Below are positions 49,451-59,914 of a stretch of 64,000 bases of DNA, piece by piece (the stretch's first letter is position 1; each line of letters opens with the position of its first letter). The notes beneath the pieces were generated by a model. It did not search any database. It was not told the origin of the DNA and saw nothing but the letters and a program-made list of their open reading frames with translations. The translations under genes and the position numbers were made by a program. The DNA lies in assembly GCA_023091735.1 (NCBI GenBank), contig JALKBU010000023.1, positions 62,001 to 126,000 of the forward strand, written 5' to 3'. This DNA comes from Trichomonas tenax (Eukaryota > Parabasalia > Trichomonadida > Trichomonadidae).

Positions 49451-51212
49451 AAAAAATGTCACATTTCGGTTCTTTTCAATTTTTCAAATTTAACTGGTTA
49501 AATTGAGAAGAATAACACGCAGAGCTTATGTGTGAACACTTGGAATCCTTTTTTTTAAAAAAGCATATTTGTGATTAGATTTACCTATTTATCATCGACA
49601 ACAGCCTATTTTACGTTATAAAAATGCTATACAATAGGAATATAATATATTATAATGAGTAAAGCGCATCATGGCAAATCAATGTTTTTGATGCAAGATA
49701 TATCTAATATTTTAATGAAATATAGACTTTGTTAGCTAATTCTTTAATATATCATGCACAACAGGATTTTGTACATTGGGGTTCAATAACTTAGCAAAAA
49801 GTTAATCCAGTGAGTTAAAAAACGAGTTTCGCCGACTTTGCGTATAAAAATTTAATTGCCCCTGACTGATCAATTCCAAAAATTTTGAAAACCGCGATTG
49901 TCACATCATGCATAGCGATGCATGGGCCCGCATTTCCCAAGCAACATAAATAATTCATGCGGAACCAACAAACGAAGCTTACTCTCAACTTTCCTTCTTA
50001 AGTCATTGCTACAGCATATTCAAGCCTATTTACGAATATACAACAAATATTGGTTTAATTTGGGCCATTGGAATCTATAGAAAATAATTTTTTGGATCAA
50101 ATTATTTTGATTAAATATAAAACAAGCATTACATCGTTCAATTTAGCTGCATTTATATTACCTTATGATCTAAATACAGAATTCATGTTTTTGCTAATGT
50201 TATAAAATTAAATATCTTATTTCCAGAAGTTCATTTTTTATCTTCCAGATTTGCATCCCTAAAAATAATGATCATATGATTAAATAAATTTTTGAAAACT
50301 TTAAAATAAGCATGTCGTTTTCAATGAAAATAGGGCCTCCCGCGACAATGGTGTCTAGACACACTTTAGTTGGGGGAAAACCCTTGTAACCAGGTGTAAA
50401 TATTATCAGTTTGAAAAAAATGTCGCCAATGAGCTTGAAAATCAAATCCTTGCATCTAGACAGATAATAAGTGTGATATAGCTAAAGTTGTATTTTTGGG
50501 AGAATTATATAATTCGATTCCAGGACCTGAAAAATAAAGCAAAAATGAGGAACCTTATTTCTCAATAACCTTTGTAAGTTTTTGTAAAATTTTTAAAATA
50601 CGTTTTTAAGACGCAGAGCTTAGATTTTGAAGTTTTTAATTGACAGAATGCAAGTATTATTGATTTACAACAATGCTGTCACTCATAAAGGTGTTTCTTT
50701 AAAAGTGTATCTTAAGTCTACAATTATTTTATACGCAAAAAGTGACCATTTCCGCGTACCTAGATGAGAACCATAAAAGCGAAAAAAGACCGATAAAATT
50801 TATTCATTTCAAAATTTTGTGAGTCATTTTTGATTTTTGGCATTACCGGCAGCATTTATTGTAGATGCTATACCCAAATCAATCAAAAAAATCACATCAT
50901 TTATGAAAATTTTCAGATTTTTAGGAAAAGAAAATATATGACTAAAAGAAACTGTTTGATATTTTTCTAATTGCAATTATAAAAAACGTTATCGATAATC
51001 CTTTTGAATATTTTCTATGAGTCCCTCAAAACCGGCGAATTAATTTGAAAACTTATTTTGAAAACTTCTTTTGCCCGACACTCCATTTCATATGGTTAAC
51101 GCAATTTAGGTGATATTTTTTGATAAAAAACACATCTACATCATATGGGTGTTCCAATTATATCAAGAAATTTAAATTCAAAACTGAAAGAAAAAAAAAA
51201 TTTAGATTTTTG

Positions 51213-54200
51213 ATGACTGAAGAGGTCAAACCTGAAGTAGAATCTGTTTACTCTAATTTTAAAGCGGATTTTCCAGGTGTCCTTGAAGTCTCGCCTTCAG
51301 AGAGACTGAAGGAATGGCTTTATCAATACTACGCAAGAATCCAAACAGATACAAAACCACAGTTCCTTTTCTCAATCATTACATCTATTTTCATTTTCAT
51401 ACAGGTAATATTCCCGGCCCTGATGTTCCAGGCATTCTTACAGAAGCAGTCTTCTGTTATTGGATCAACAATTCGCTTCTTGTCTATTATTTGGGTCGGT
51501 GGTGCAACATTCGGTGGTTATGCACCGCAGATAACATCTTTAGTAACATCGATAATCACACTATTGATTTTTATTGCAATCACATATCGTGCTTACGTCT
51601 ATTCCCGTCTGAAGTCCGTTAAACCTTTGGAAATCGCTTTGGTTTACGGTGTTTCAACATTTTTCTTACCAATTTTGATATCTTTCTCAACATCGACAAT
51701 TGGAATTTCGATCGACCAACTCATTCATCAAGGATTCGACGGGCTGATGGTTAGCTCTGTTATAATTGCTATAGTTACATTTGCTTTGCAATCATATTTT
51801 GTTTTTGCATTCATCTCCCCAAGAGTCATGTTTATCAGAGATGTTTTGCTGATGTGGACACCAGAAAGCGCTGTTCTCATCCCTGTCACATCTGGAATTC
51901 TCGCAGCACTCTTTACTGCTGCATTAAACGATACTGGAATTGCAGCAACTGTTGAGCTTACAGTGATGGTTATTTACTCTATCTCTGTCGCAATCTATCT
52001 GTTCCTCGATAGCATGTTCCTTAATAAAGTGATTGGACATACATATTCCGCTTTATTAATCACCAACGGCACCGGCAACATCATCAATATTGTATCGCTT
52101 TACGTTAAGATCGACTACAACATCATTTTCTTCATAATCATTATCTTCGTTGTTCTTTCTTATTTAATCTTCCATTTCATTATGGTGAGATTCAGCCAAA
52201 TGTCAATGGTAACCCTCGACTCTGCCTCACAAGATGAGTATTTCTACGGCCGAAGTGACAACCTCGCCCGCGATGTGAGAAGATCTCTCGATTTTTGTTC
52301 ACCGGGTGTCTTCATGTTCACGCTCTACGACCAGTTCCTTGATGACGATATCAACCAGTGCACAGCGATGCTTTACATTTACACACGCGTTGTGTCAGCA
52401 TTTCCGTCATACAAATACAAACTTGAGCAAGTCAACGAGAAGATCAAGCAGTCGAGGATGTCCTGCCGCAGGATGTTCAACTTCCAGATCAATCTTCTCC
52501 TTTCTCACAGAAATACAGCAGCAACATCACAAATCGTTAAAGCATTCGATGGCATCGATTCTCTCTCTAAGATTCTCGGAATGAACATTAGGAGGTTCTG
52601 GGAGAATGTCTTACACGGAAACACAGACACATTCTGGGCCAATATCTCGAATCTCAATTCTCTCACACAAGAATTGAACAAAGATTTGAACCAAATTATC
52701 AACGACTACGAAAACTGCCCAGAAGTCATTTCAATGGCTGTTAAACTTCACACGACACAGACATTCAACTTCAATGAAGCCAGAAGACTTAGATCTGACT
52801 TGGACCTTCTCGAGAAGGGTATTCCAGCCCACAAAGACAGAGCCTTGATGAATATGATGTCTCTTTTCCCAGCAGTCATGAACTCGATCTCTGATCTCAC
52901 AAAGGAGATTGATATTGTCGGCAACGCTCTCAACAACGATGTTGACTTGAACGACATGTCAAAGAAGGAAGTTACATCAGATCTCATCAAGAACTCAAAG
53001 ATTGGATCTTACGGATTGAAGATTTTGTATTTCGTCATTGTTGCTTTCGTTACAATTGGTTTCTTCATTTTGTACCTTATCATTTATAAGATGAGAGCAT
53101 TCGATGAAATCCGCAACACATACGAGCTTTTCGTTGGCGCTAACACCCTCCTCCACTCTCTTTCTAGATACTTGTTTACAAACATCCTTCACGACGCTTA
53201 TCAAGCACCAGGCACAGTTTTCAAGAATGACAATGCAACAATGCTCGACATTTCGCCATTCTGGTTCCCGAAGGGAATCGCCAAAGTCATTGATCCAACA
53301 GAAGATGATATTATGGCACTCAGCCAACAGATCAGAAAGGCACTTGAATCAATATCTATTTACATTGGCAAAGTTGATTCTTCACGTGCAGCACTTGATA
53401 CGTTTATTAATAACTATAACAACTACAAGTTCAACCAGACATCACAGACAATCTCGGAATCAATCACATCATTCATTTTGTATGATGGCTATGATGAGAA
53501 ATTCTTGAATACAACCTTCGCTGTTTATGGAAAGCTCAAATCCATTCTTTCTGATGTTGCTTCGAAGATAACATTCCTTGGAACAGTCAGTGATAACTTG
53601 AACTACTTAGTTTTGACTCTTTTGGTTTCATTCTTCTTGTACTCACTTCCAATGATGCTCATGTTCTTCAAGCTCACGATTCAGATGGAAGAAATCGCTG
53701 TTTGCTTCTCAACACTTCCATCTCCCGAGATTCGAAAGATGATTAATTCGGACAGCAAGGATGAAACAGAAGACATGTCTCTCCTTACAACAGCAAGTGT
53801 TAACAGTCTCAAGCGACCATTGTTTATCGGCGCGTTCCTTACTCTTCTTCCACAGGTTGTTCTCACATACGGTTTCTTCTTCATGTTGAAAGGTTTCATC
53901 TTGACTTCTGATAACTATGTAAGAAGTGGCGCTGTTCTCAAGACACCGATGTCAGACCTCAGAATGGCCTTCACCAGTGTTATTGTTGCCTTCCTCAACG
54001 CTTATCCAGTCTCCAAGATGGAAGCTAACATCGACCTCGTCAATCGATTGATGGCTTACAGGAATAATATGGTTGACGCTGCTCGTCTTTCCAACAGCTG
54101 GCAGATCCTCCTCAACGGACACCAGATCGATTCATGGATTGCCAAAGAAGACAGCTACAGATACTTATACGATCCTCTTCAGGAGAATGAAGATATGATT

Positions 54201-55640
54201 CCAATTGGCAAAGCAAACTGGGAGCGTCTCGCTTCATACAAGTACATGATGATGATCGATAACTTCATCTTTGTTTCCAAGCTGACAGCTCCAAACCAGA
54301 CAACATCAAAGAGTAATGCAAACTACAACGCTTACTTCCTTTGGTGGGTCCACGACGCCGTCGAGAATAACTACTATGAAACAATCATGTCTGAGACATC
54401 TGGTGACTTAGAAAGTGGTGTTAACTTGATCCCAATGTTTGCTGCCCTTTATGTTATATTCACATTAATCTCTTTGGTCTATATCTGGTACCAGATCTGG
54501 TACTACACACACATGATCAAGTTTGCCATGCACATGCTCGTCCTCATCGATTTAGAAACAATCATGAGTGATCATCAGCTCCTCAACCTCATACAGTCAG
54601 GCCGCTCAATCATTTCCTCACATGATGCTTCATTCGACTACGCGGATCAGTTCTACCTCAACTACACTCCTGAGGGCATCTGCATTGTCGACAATAACCT
54701 CGACGTCATCGAATTCAACCCAACCTTCAGCCAGATGCTCCCAAGATGCGAGAACGTCAGAGAGATGGAGAATGATCAGCTGAGTATCGGCATCTTCAAC
54801 ATATTCGAGAACAAAGGTGACGTTAGATTCACATCAAACATCAGCACAACAAACAAGGATGGACAGCTATGCTACGCGAAGGTTGAAGTCATCGCGCTCA
54901 ATGACACCCGCCCAATCTTACAGAACGAGAATATCACACCGACATCCTGCGCTTTGATCCTTCAGGACGTCTCTAAGTACATCGCCACAGAACAGAAGAT
55001 CGTCCAGAAGCACAAAGAAATCACAAGCATGCTTCTCAAGATCCTTCCAGAGAACATCCTCAACGATTTACAGAACGGACAGGAGTCAGTCTCATTCACA
55101 GTCCACTCCATCTCTATCGGTGCCATCCAGATCAATGTCAAGCAAGAGATGGATGTCGCTCAGAAGTTCAAGTTCTATTCAACACTCTACAAGGCATTCG
55201 ATGAGTTAATGGCTCAGTTCACGACACTGAACAAGCTCAAGACATTCAGTGGATGCTACACATACGCTGGTGGTCTGTTCATGTCCATCAACAAGCCCGA
55301 GAAGCACGCCGAAGATTCTGTGAGATTTGTTGTCGAACTTATCAGGCATTTGCCGAAGCTGAAAGAGGTATTGGAGACAGACTTCTCGCTGAAGATTGGC
55401 ATCCACACTGGCGGCCCTGTCATCGCTGGTGTTTTATCTCCAGATTTCCCTGCTTTCCAGATTCTTGGTAATATTAATCAATTCACGGAGAAGATGATGA
55501 AAGTTTGCGAAGAAAATAAAATTAGGGTAACAAGAGCTGTCTACGAGTTGGTGTTCAGTGCTGGCTTCAAGATCACTGAAAACGAGCTAATGAAGATCGG
55601 AACAGAAACTGTACAGTCGTACACAATTGATATTAAATAA
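51213..55640 (+). CDS. Giant polytopic adenylyl/guanylyl cyclase-like protein
   Basis: 1475 aa from the ATG at 51213; an upstream TTG frame is ignored. About nine N-terminal membrane segments run to residue ~350, then a soluble helical part, a segment near 610 (LYFVIVAFVTIGFFILYLII), two more near 840 and 900, and a last one near 1085 (MFAALYVIFTLISLVYIW). A PAS-like domain (about 1140-1270; FYLNYTPEGICIVDNNLDVIEFNPTF) precedes a class III cyclase domain (about 1285-1470), with LPENILNDLQNGQESV and KIGIHTGGPVIAGVLS. This is the typical trichomonad cyclase architecture. The catalytic centre is degenerate: the first metal Asp position reads FTVHSISIGAIQI, and the second (GDCY in active enzymes) reads SGCY. 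Confidence 0.85.
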   Translation: MTEEVKPEVESVYSNFKADFPGVLEVSPSERLKEWLYQYYARIQTDTKPQFLFSIITSIFIFIQVIFPALMFQAFLQKQSSVIGSTIRFLSIIWVGGATFGGYAPQITSLVTSIITLLIFIAITYRAYVYSRLKSVKPLEIALVYGVSTFFLPILISFSTSTIGISIDQLIHQGFDGLMVSSVIIAIVTFALQSYFVFAFISPRVMFIRDVLLMWTPESAVLIPVTSGILAALFTAALNDTGIAATVELTVMVIYSISVAIYLFLDSMFLNKVIGHTYSALLITNGTGNIINIVSLYVKIDYNIIFFIIIIFVVLSYLIFHFIMVRFSQMSMVTLDSASQDEYFYGRSDNLARDVRRSLDFCSPGVFMFTLYDQFLDDDINQCTAMLYIYTRVVSAFPSYKYKLEQVNEKIKQSRMSCRRMFNFQINLLLSHRNTAATSQIVKAFDGIDSLSKILGMNIRRFWENVLHGNTDTFWANISNLNSLTQELNKDLNQIINDYENCPEVISMAVKLHTTQTFNFNEARRLRSDLDLLEKGIPAHKDRALMNMMSLFPAVMNSISDLTKEIDIVGNALNNDVDLNDMSKKEVTSDLIKNSKIGSYGLKILYFVIVAFVTIGFFILYLIIYKMRAFDEIRNTYELFVGANTLLHSLSRYLFTNILHDAYQAPGTVFKNDNATMLDISPFWFPKGIAKVIDPTEDDIMALSQQIRKALESISIYIGKVDSSRAALDTFINNYNNYKFNQTSQTISESITSFILYDGYDEKFLNTTFAVYGKLKSILSDVASKITFLGTVSDNLNYLVLTLLVSFFLYSLPMMLMFFKLTIQMEEIAVCFSTLPSPEIRKMINSDSKDETEDMSLLTTASVNSLKRPLFIGAFLTLLPQVVLTYGFFFMLKGFILTSDNYVRSGAVLKTPMSDLRMAFTSVIVAFLNAYPVSKMEANIDLVNRLMAYRNNMVDAARLSNSWQILLNGHQIDSWIAKEDSYRYLYDPLQENEDMIPIGKANWERLASYKYMMMIDNFIFVSKLTAPNQTTSKSNANYNAYFLWWVHDAVENNYYETIMSETSGDLESGVNLIPMFAALYVIFTLISLVYIWYQIWYYTHMIKFAMHMLVLIDLETIMSDHQLLNLIQSGRSIISSHDASFDYADQFYLNYTPEGICIVDNNLDVIEFNPTFSQMLPRCENVREMENDQLSIGIFNIFENKGDVRFTSNISTTNKDGQLCYAKVEVIALNDTRPILQNENITPTSCALILQDVSKYIATEQKIVQKHKEITSMLLKILPENILNDLQNGQESVSFTVHSISIGAIQINVKQEMDVAQKFKFYSTLYKAFDELMAQFTTLNKLKTFSGCYTYAGGLFMSINKPEKHAEDSVRFVVELIRHLPKLKEVLETDFSLKIGIHTGGPVIAGVLSPDFPAFQILGNINQFTEKMMKVCEENKIRVTRAVYELVFSAGFKITENELMKIGTETVQSYTIDIK

Positions 55641-56580
55641 ACCATGGTATTTTTTTGTTAAATCTTTCCTTTTTTTACTCCAAAGTTTTTATTCATATTT
55701 AACACGTTTTCATCATTGCTTTTCATTTTGCAGAGATAAAATAATGAAGAATGAAATCGATTTTTGAAATTTTTCTCTGAGATTTAAACAAATTTATATC
55801 TTTTTGTTGCTAAGATATGTGATAATTTAATTATTATGCATATATTGAATACACTATATCGTATCTAGTTATAATGAAACCATTTGATTTGAATGATTAG
55901 ATTACTGAATAAAATCGATTTTATAAAGGAATGATTTTTTTAAAATAAATCATATTTTTCATTTATAAAAACAGAGTTTGTTGGTTATGGTATGCGCAAT
56001 AGTATTAAAAATCGATTTTAGTTGTTGTCTATAACGCTAATGAATCAAAGTCGTTTAAATTGTAAGTTGATAATTGAATAGAATCAGATCCCTCGTTTAA
56101 CAAAATTTCATTATCAAATTGCAGTCGAATTGTGTCAGTTTGCACTCCTTTATATGAACAAATCGAAAAAATATGAGACTATTTTTCATAAAATCTAGAT
56201 TTTGTTAAATTTTAACAATCTTATATATATATGTTTTTGGTAAAGATTTAGAACAGTGGCTAAAATAATTCTGCTTGAATCCGTTTTTTTGAAGATTTTT
56301 TTTGAATGAAAAAAGTCATTTAAATTGAATGAAAATCCAACAAAATTGAATACTTTTATTATTTTTTCGTCGAAATTTTCTGATATTTGGAAACAGCATC
56401 AGATATTATGGTCAAATCCGTTTTCAAAAATCACGCGAATTTTGGGCGGTTTTGCTGCATTTTCAAATTTTCATTTTTTCGATGTTTTCGCTATAGCAGG
56501 TTATGAAACCATTAAATTTCAATAAAATTTTCAATCAACACATCAAATTAAAAAGTGACAATATTTTTAAAAATCATCAA
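55641..56580. other. Intergenic, 940 bp
   Basis: AT-rich. AAAAGTGACAATA lies at 56551-56563, before the start chosen for the next gene. No gene recognised. Confidence 0.5.
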
Positions 56581-57222
56581 ATGTTGATTTCCACAGACTT
56601 ATGTGACACCACGTTCAGTTGCACTGTCGAAGAATTAATGAATGGATACAATCTCAACGTTGTTTCAGACATCGCAGACCTCGAAACATCAATTGATACA
56701 AACAATGACATTCTCATAGATTATCCTGTATACGAGCTTAAATGGGACTTTTCTTCGCCTGTTGGGAACTACATCTTCATGACATTCAAAGACTTTTCGA
56801 ACAATTTGAAATTCATCCAGAAAAAACTATTAAAGGGCAAAAAGCTCAATACATTCCAATCAGTTATCGATGAGATTACCAAATATTGCATTCATGATGA
56901 CATGATTAATATCGAAAGATGTCGCAAATGTGGTTTCATTTGGTTGACTGAAGATACATATGCAGTCTGTCCAAAGAGACTCGGTAATCTCCTTGGAAGA
57001 GATGTAAGCTCAATCAATAAAACACTCAAAGAATATGGATTTATTACAGTCAAAAGTCGCTCTGATAGGGATGAAAACATAAAAAAGGTATTGAGAGAGT
57101 ACTCTCTTGGCGAGCTCAAGCGTTGGTCAATCAGAACATGCACAAATAAGAGATTCAACAATAAATACAAATCCCTCAAGAGAATTTTTATAGACATTGA
57201 TTCTAAAGTAATCAAGTATTAA
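56581..57222 (+). CDS. Initiator-binding-domain (IBD) winged-helix protein
   Basis: 213 aa from the ATG at 56581. A longer frame of 239 aa starts at 56503, but AAAAGTGACAATA lies directly before 56581, so I favour the shorter start. The central and C-terminal part follows the trichomonad IBD family related to IBP39, the Inr-binding protein of Trichomonas vaginalis. It has CRKCGFIWLTEDTYAVCPKR, the recognition-helix-like LGNLLGRDVSSINKTLKEYGF, then DENIKKVLREYSLGELKRWSIR. In the Trichomonas protein this fold reads the TCA(+1)Y(T/A) initiator. It is probably a promoter-binding transcription factor. A second domain like the C-terminal part of IBP39 is absent. Two Cys pairs could bind metal. Confidence 0.6.
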   Translation: MLISTDLCDTTFSCTVEELMNGYNLNVVSDIADLETSIDTNNDILIDYPVYELKWDFSSPVGNYIFMTFKDFSNNLKFIQKKLLKGKKLNTFQSVIDEITKYCIHDDMINIERCRKCGFIWLTEDTYAVCPKRLGNLLGRDVSSINKTLKEYGFITVKSRSDRDENIKKVLREYSLGELKRWSIRTCTNKRFNNKYKSLKRIFIDIDSKVIKY

Positions 57223-57429
57223 AATTGAAGACCAAACTTTCATTTTCATGAATTTTATATTTTTCATTTTTTTGAATATTTTCCTTTCTGATTTAAAATT
57301 TTAAATTTTTATTGAATATAAATAACGCACTTCAATTTTCTTTCATGAAAATATGTGACGACGACTTTTCATAAAAATTAATTTTAAACAATGAACATAT
57401 TGAAGAATCTCTATATTTATAAATGAAAT
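57223..57429. other. Spacer between convergent genes
   Basis: 207 bp of AT-rich sequence between the IBD gene and the end of the ABC pseudogene. Nothing else seen. Confidence 0.4.
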
Positions 57430-59217
57430 CTAATGGTCAAGTTGCAGCTTGACTAAATCATAATAATGGCCTCTCTTTTCAACAAGTTGGTCGTGAGTTC
57501 CAGCTTCAACCATTTCTCCGGCATCGAAAACATAAATCATTTGAGCCTTCTTGGTTGTTCCGAGTTTGTGTGCGACGATGATTGATGTGCGGCCCTTCAT
57601 GACATTCTCCAGAGCTGCTTGAATTTTCTTCTCTGAAAAGCATCGAGAGCTGCTGTTGCTTCATCTGTAATCAATATTTTTGGATCTTTGACAACAGCAC
57701 GAGCAATATCAAGTCTCTGGCGCCGTCCACCACTCAAGTTCGATCCTTTCTCGCCAATGGCTGAATCATAACCGTTTGGAAGTTTACGAATAAACTTAAC
57801 AGCATTTGCGACAATTGCTGCATTTTCAACTTCAGCATCTGTTGCATATGGAGCACCGTATTTGAGATTTTCGCGGACTGTGAATGTGAATAAAGAAGCG
57901 TCTTGCTGAACAACACCAATATTCCTGTACAAAAATGATGGAGAATAATCTTTAATGTTTCTCCCATCAATCAAAATTTGGCCTTCATTAACATCATAAT
58001 ACCTCAGCAATAACTGAAATATTGTATTCTTACCACTTCCTGAGTGTCCCACGAACGCAGCAATTTCACCAGACTTGACTTTGAAAGAGACATTCTTGAG
58101 GACCCAAGCATCTCTTGTTGGATATTTGAACCAGACATTCTTGAATTCTATATCACCAATAACTGTGTTCAGAACTAAACCTTGTGATGGATCTACTTTC
58201 TGTTCTGTGTGCTGCTTCCATCGCTCTTGTTTCTCTGTTCCATGTACCCATTAATATAGAAAGTTCGAAGCCTCCCATTCTTGTCGCTCTCATCAAAGCG
58301 AGAAGATCACCAGCATTGATTTTTGAGTTCATTGTAAGGAATCCTCCCAGCGAAAGAATCAAAGCCCATGTTCTGTGGTTGACAACACATCCATACTCCA
58401 TCGCAATGAAGAAGATATGGTGCATAATTGTCATGTGTTGTGCATATTGACTGATGACATTATAATATCGTTTTCTTCTTGAAGATTTGCATAAGCAACA
58501 CGTGGTTTTGATATGATCTCGGTGAATACTGTCAAGCCAATGGACTCAACAACAAATCTAGCCCTCATATGTTTGCATCCTTGTCTTCTAAAGTACATAA
58601 GAACGACGAAAATGATCACCGTGATTGAAACTGAGAATAAAGTGAGCTCAAAGTTAATACCCACAGAAACGAATACAGCTGAACATAACTGACCTAATGC
58701 TTTAATCTGGTTTGATTTCATTTGACTAAAAACAGTTTCAACAGACATCGCATCATCATTAAGTAAATAAATGATATCACCAATGCTCTTTCTATCGTAG
58801 AACTCTATGTCTTTCTCCATGAACGATTTAAACAAAACGCTTGATTTTGATTCCGATCATTGAACCAAGTTGAATCCACAGCATAAAATTGAGGAAATTG
58901 AGAACAGCACATATCACACATGCAATGAAGGTCATTAAAACATTGTGTCTAATTAAAGGATAAGGTTTTTCTTCTTTTAATGCATCAACGATACGTCCCA
59001 TGTAAACGTAAGCTTGAATCATGATGAAACCGGACGTAAAGGATGGCAAAAATACCAGAAAATATAGTGGTCTTCGGTAAAAAAACCAATACATTTTAGG
59101 AACTCCAGGGATAAGCGTGTGTTTTGATATACTCGGAGGCATCATTTTGATTTCCACGTCTCTGTTCTCTATATCATTAAGTAGTAATTCATCATTAACG
59201 TTTTCTGGAGCTTTCAT
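57430..59217 (-). pseudogene. ABCB-type half-transporter, frameshifted
   Basis: Minus-strand ABC transporter broken into at least five frames. The N-terminal membrane domain starts at 59217 (MKAPENVNDE...), shifts frame near 58830-58860 (frame KIKRFV-stop against RxLFKSFMEKDIEFYDRKSIGDI), again near 58435, again near 58200, and a last time near 57640. The nucleotide-binding domain has an aromatic A-loop (WFKYPTRDAW), Walker A GHSGSGKNT (Asn where Ser or Thr is expected), Q-loop VVQQDA, signature LSGGRRQRLDIARA, Walker B ILITDEATAALD and, after the last shift, the His switch IIVAHKLGTTKKA. The gene ends in TAG. Its closest kin are MDR/ABCB half-transporters. The number of shifts and the altered Walker A argue for genuine decay. 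Confidence 0.8.
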
Positions 59218-59914
59218 TTTTTATAAAATTTTTGATCAAAAATGATAATTATTCGATGGAGAAAATTTTTTTGTTAAGATAGTGGGATTTTCATGATTTA
59301 GCCTTAGAAAGAGTTTTTCTTTTTGGATTTTGAATTATAGCGTTTTATATAAGAGTTGAAAATATTATCTTTCAAACTGGCCATTTTATGTTAGGATAGA
59401 TCTCGCACAGTCATGGATAAGCTATTCTTCTTTTCACAAACTCTAATTTTTAAACATCAAATTCGATATTCAATAACATTCTTTACATTTAGAGTATACA
59501 TTATACAGAATGAAGGCTATCTATTTGCTTAATAAAATTATGTTTTGAGAAATTATTAAAAATAAATATGGAATTGGAAGCTCATAATAAGGAAATAAAC
59601 TACATGAAATTTATTTTAAAGAATAATCATATTAGAATAGTTTGAATCGGAAATTTAAAAACTGAATTGGATATGTTACTTAAATATTTTGTTACTATGA
59701 TTTGTTGATTGAATAATATTTATTGATAAACTCAAAATCGGATAAAATCAAAATAATAAATTTGCAAAAATATTCTTTTTATAGACAAAGACACATTGGA
59801 TTCTGATATAGTTTACTATTTTTATTATAGACATGAAGACAAATTGATGTGCGCCAAATCCAGTGCCAAAAAAACTGACATGGCGCCCTTTTTTGGCCCA
59901 AAATTTAAAATCTT
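59218..59914. other. Divergent intergenic, 697 bp
   Basis: AT-rich. A CTGACATGG element lies near 59876, about 35 bp before the next ATG. No gene recognised. Confidence 0.45.

Larger units (their letters stand above)
48998..50261. repeat. 23-bp inverted repeats 1.2 kb apart
   Basis: Sequence at 48998-49020 (contains GGGATGCAAATCTGGAAG) occurs in exact reverse complement at 50239-50261. The enclosed 1.2 kb has no transposase. A non-autonomous mobile element is possible but unproven. Confidence 0.5.
48793..51212. other. Gene-poor region, 2.4 kb
   Basis: Mostly non-coding and AT-rich with local GC-rich patches (about 49905-49935 and 50335-50400). It holds a small secreted-peptide-like fragment, a pair of inverted repeats and a palindromic element, listed separately. 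Confidence 0.5.

Noticed and set aside
48998..50515. Complete DNA transposon or Maverick element
   Set aside because: No transposase, integrase or polymerase frame in the interval.
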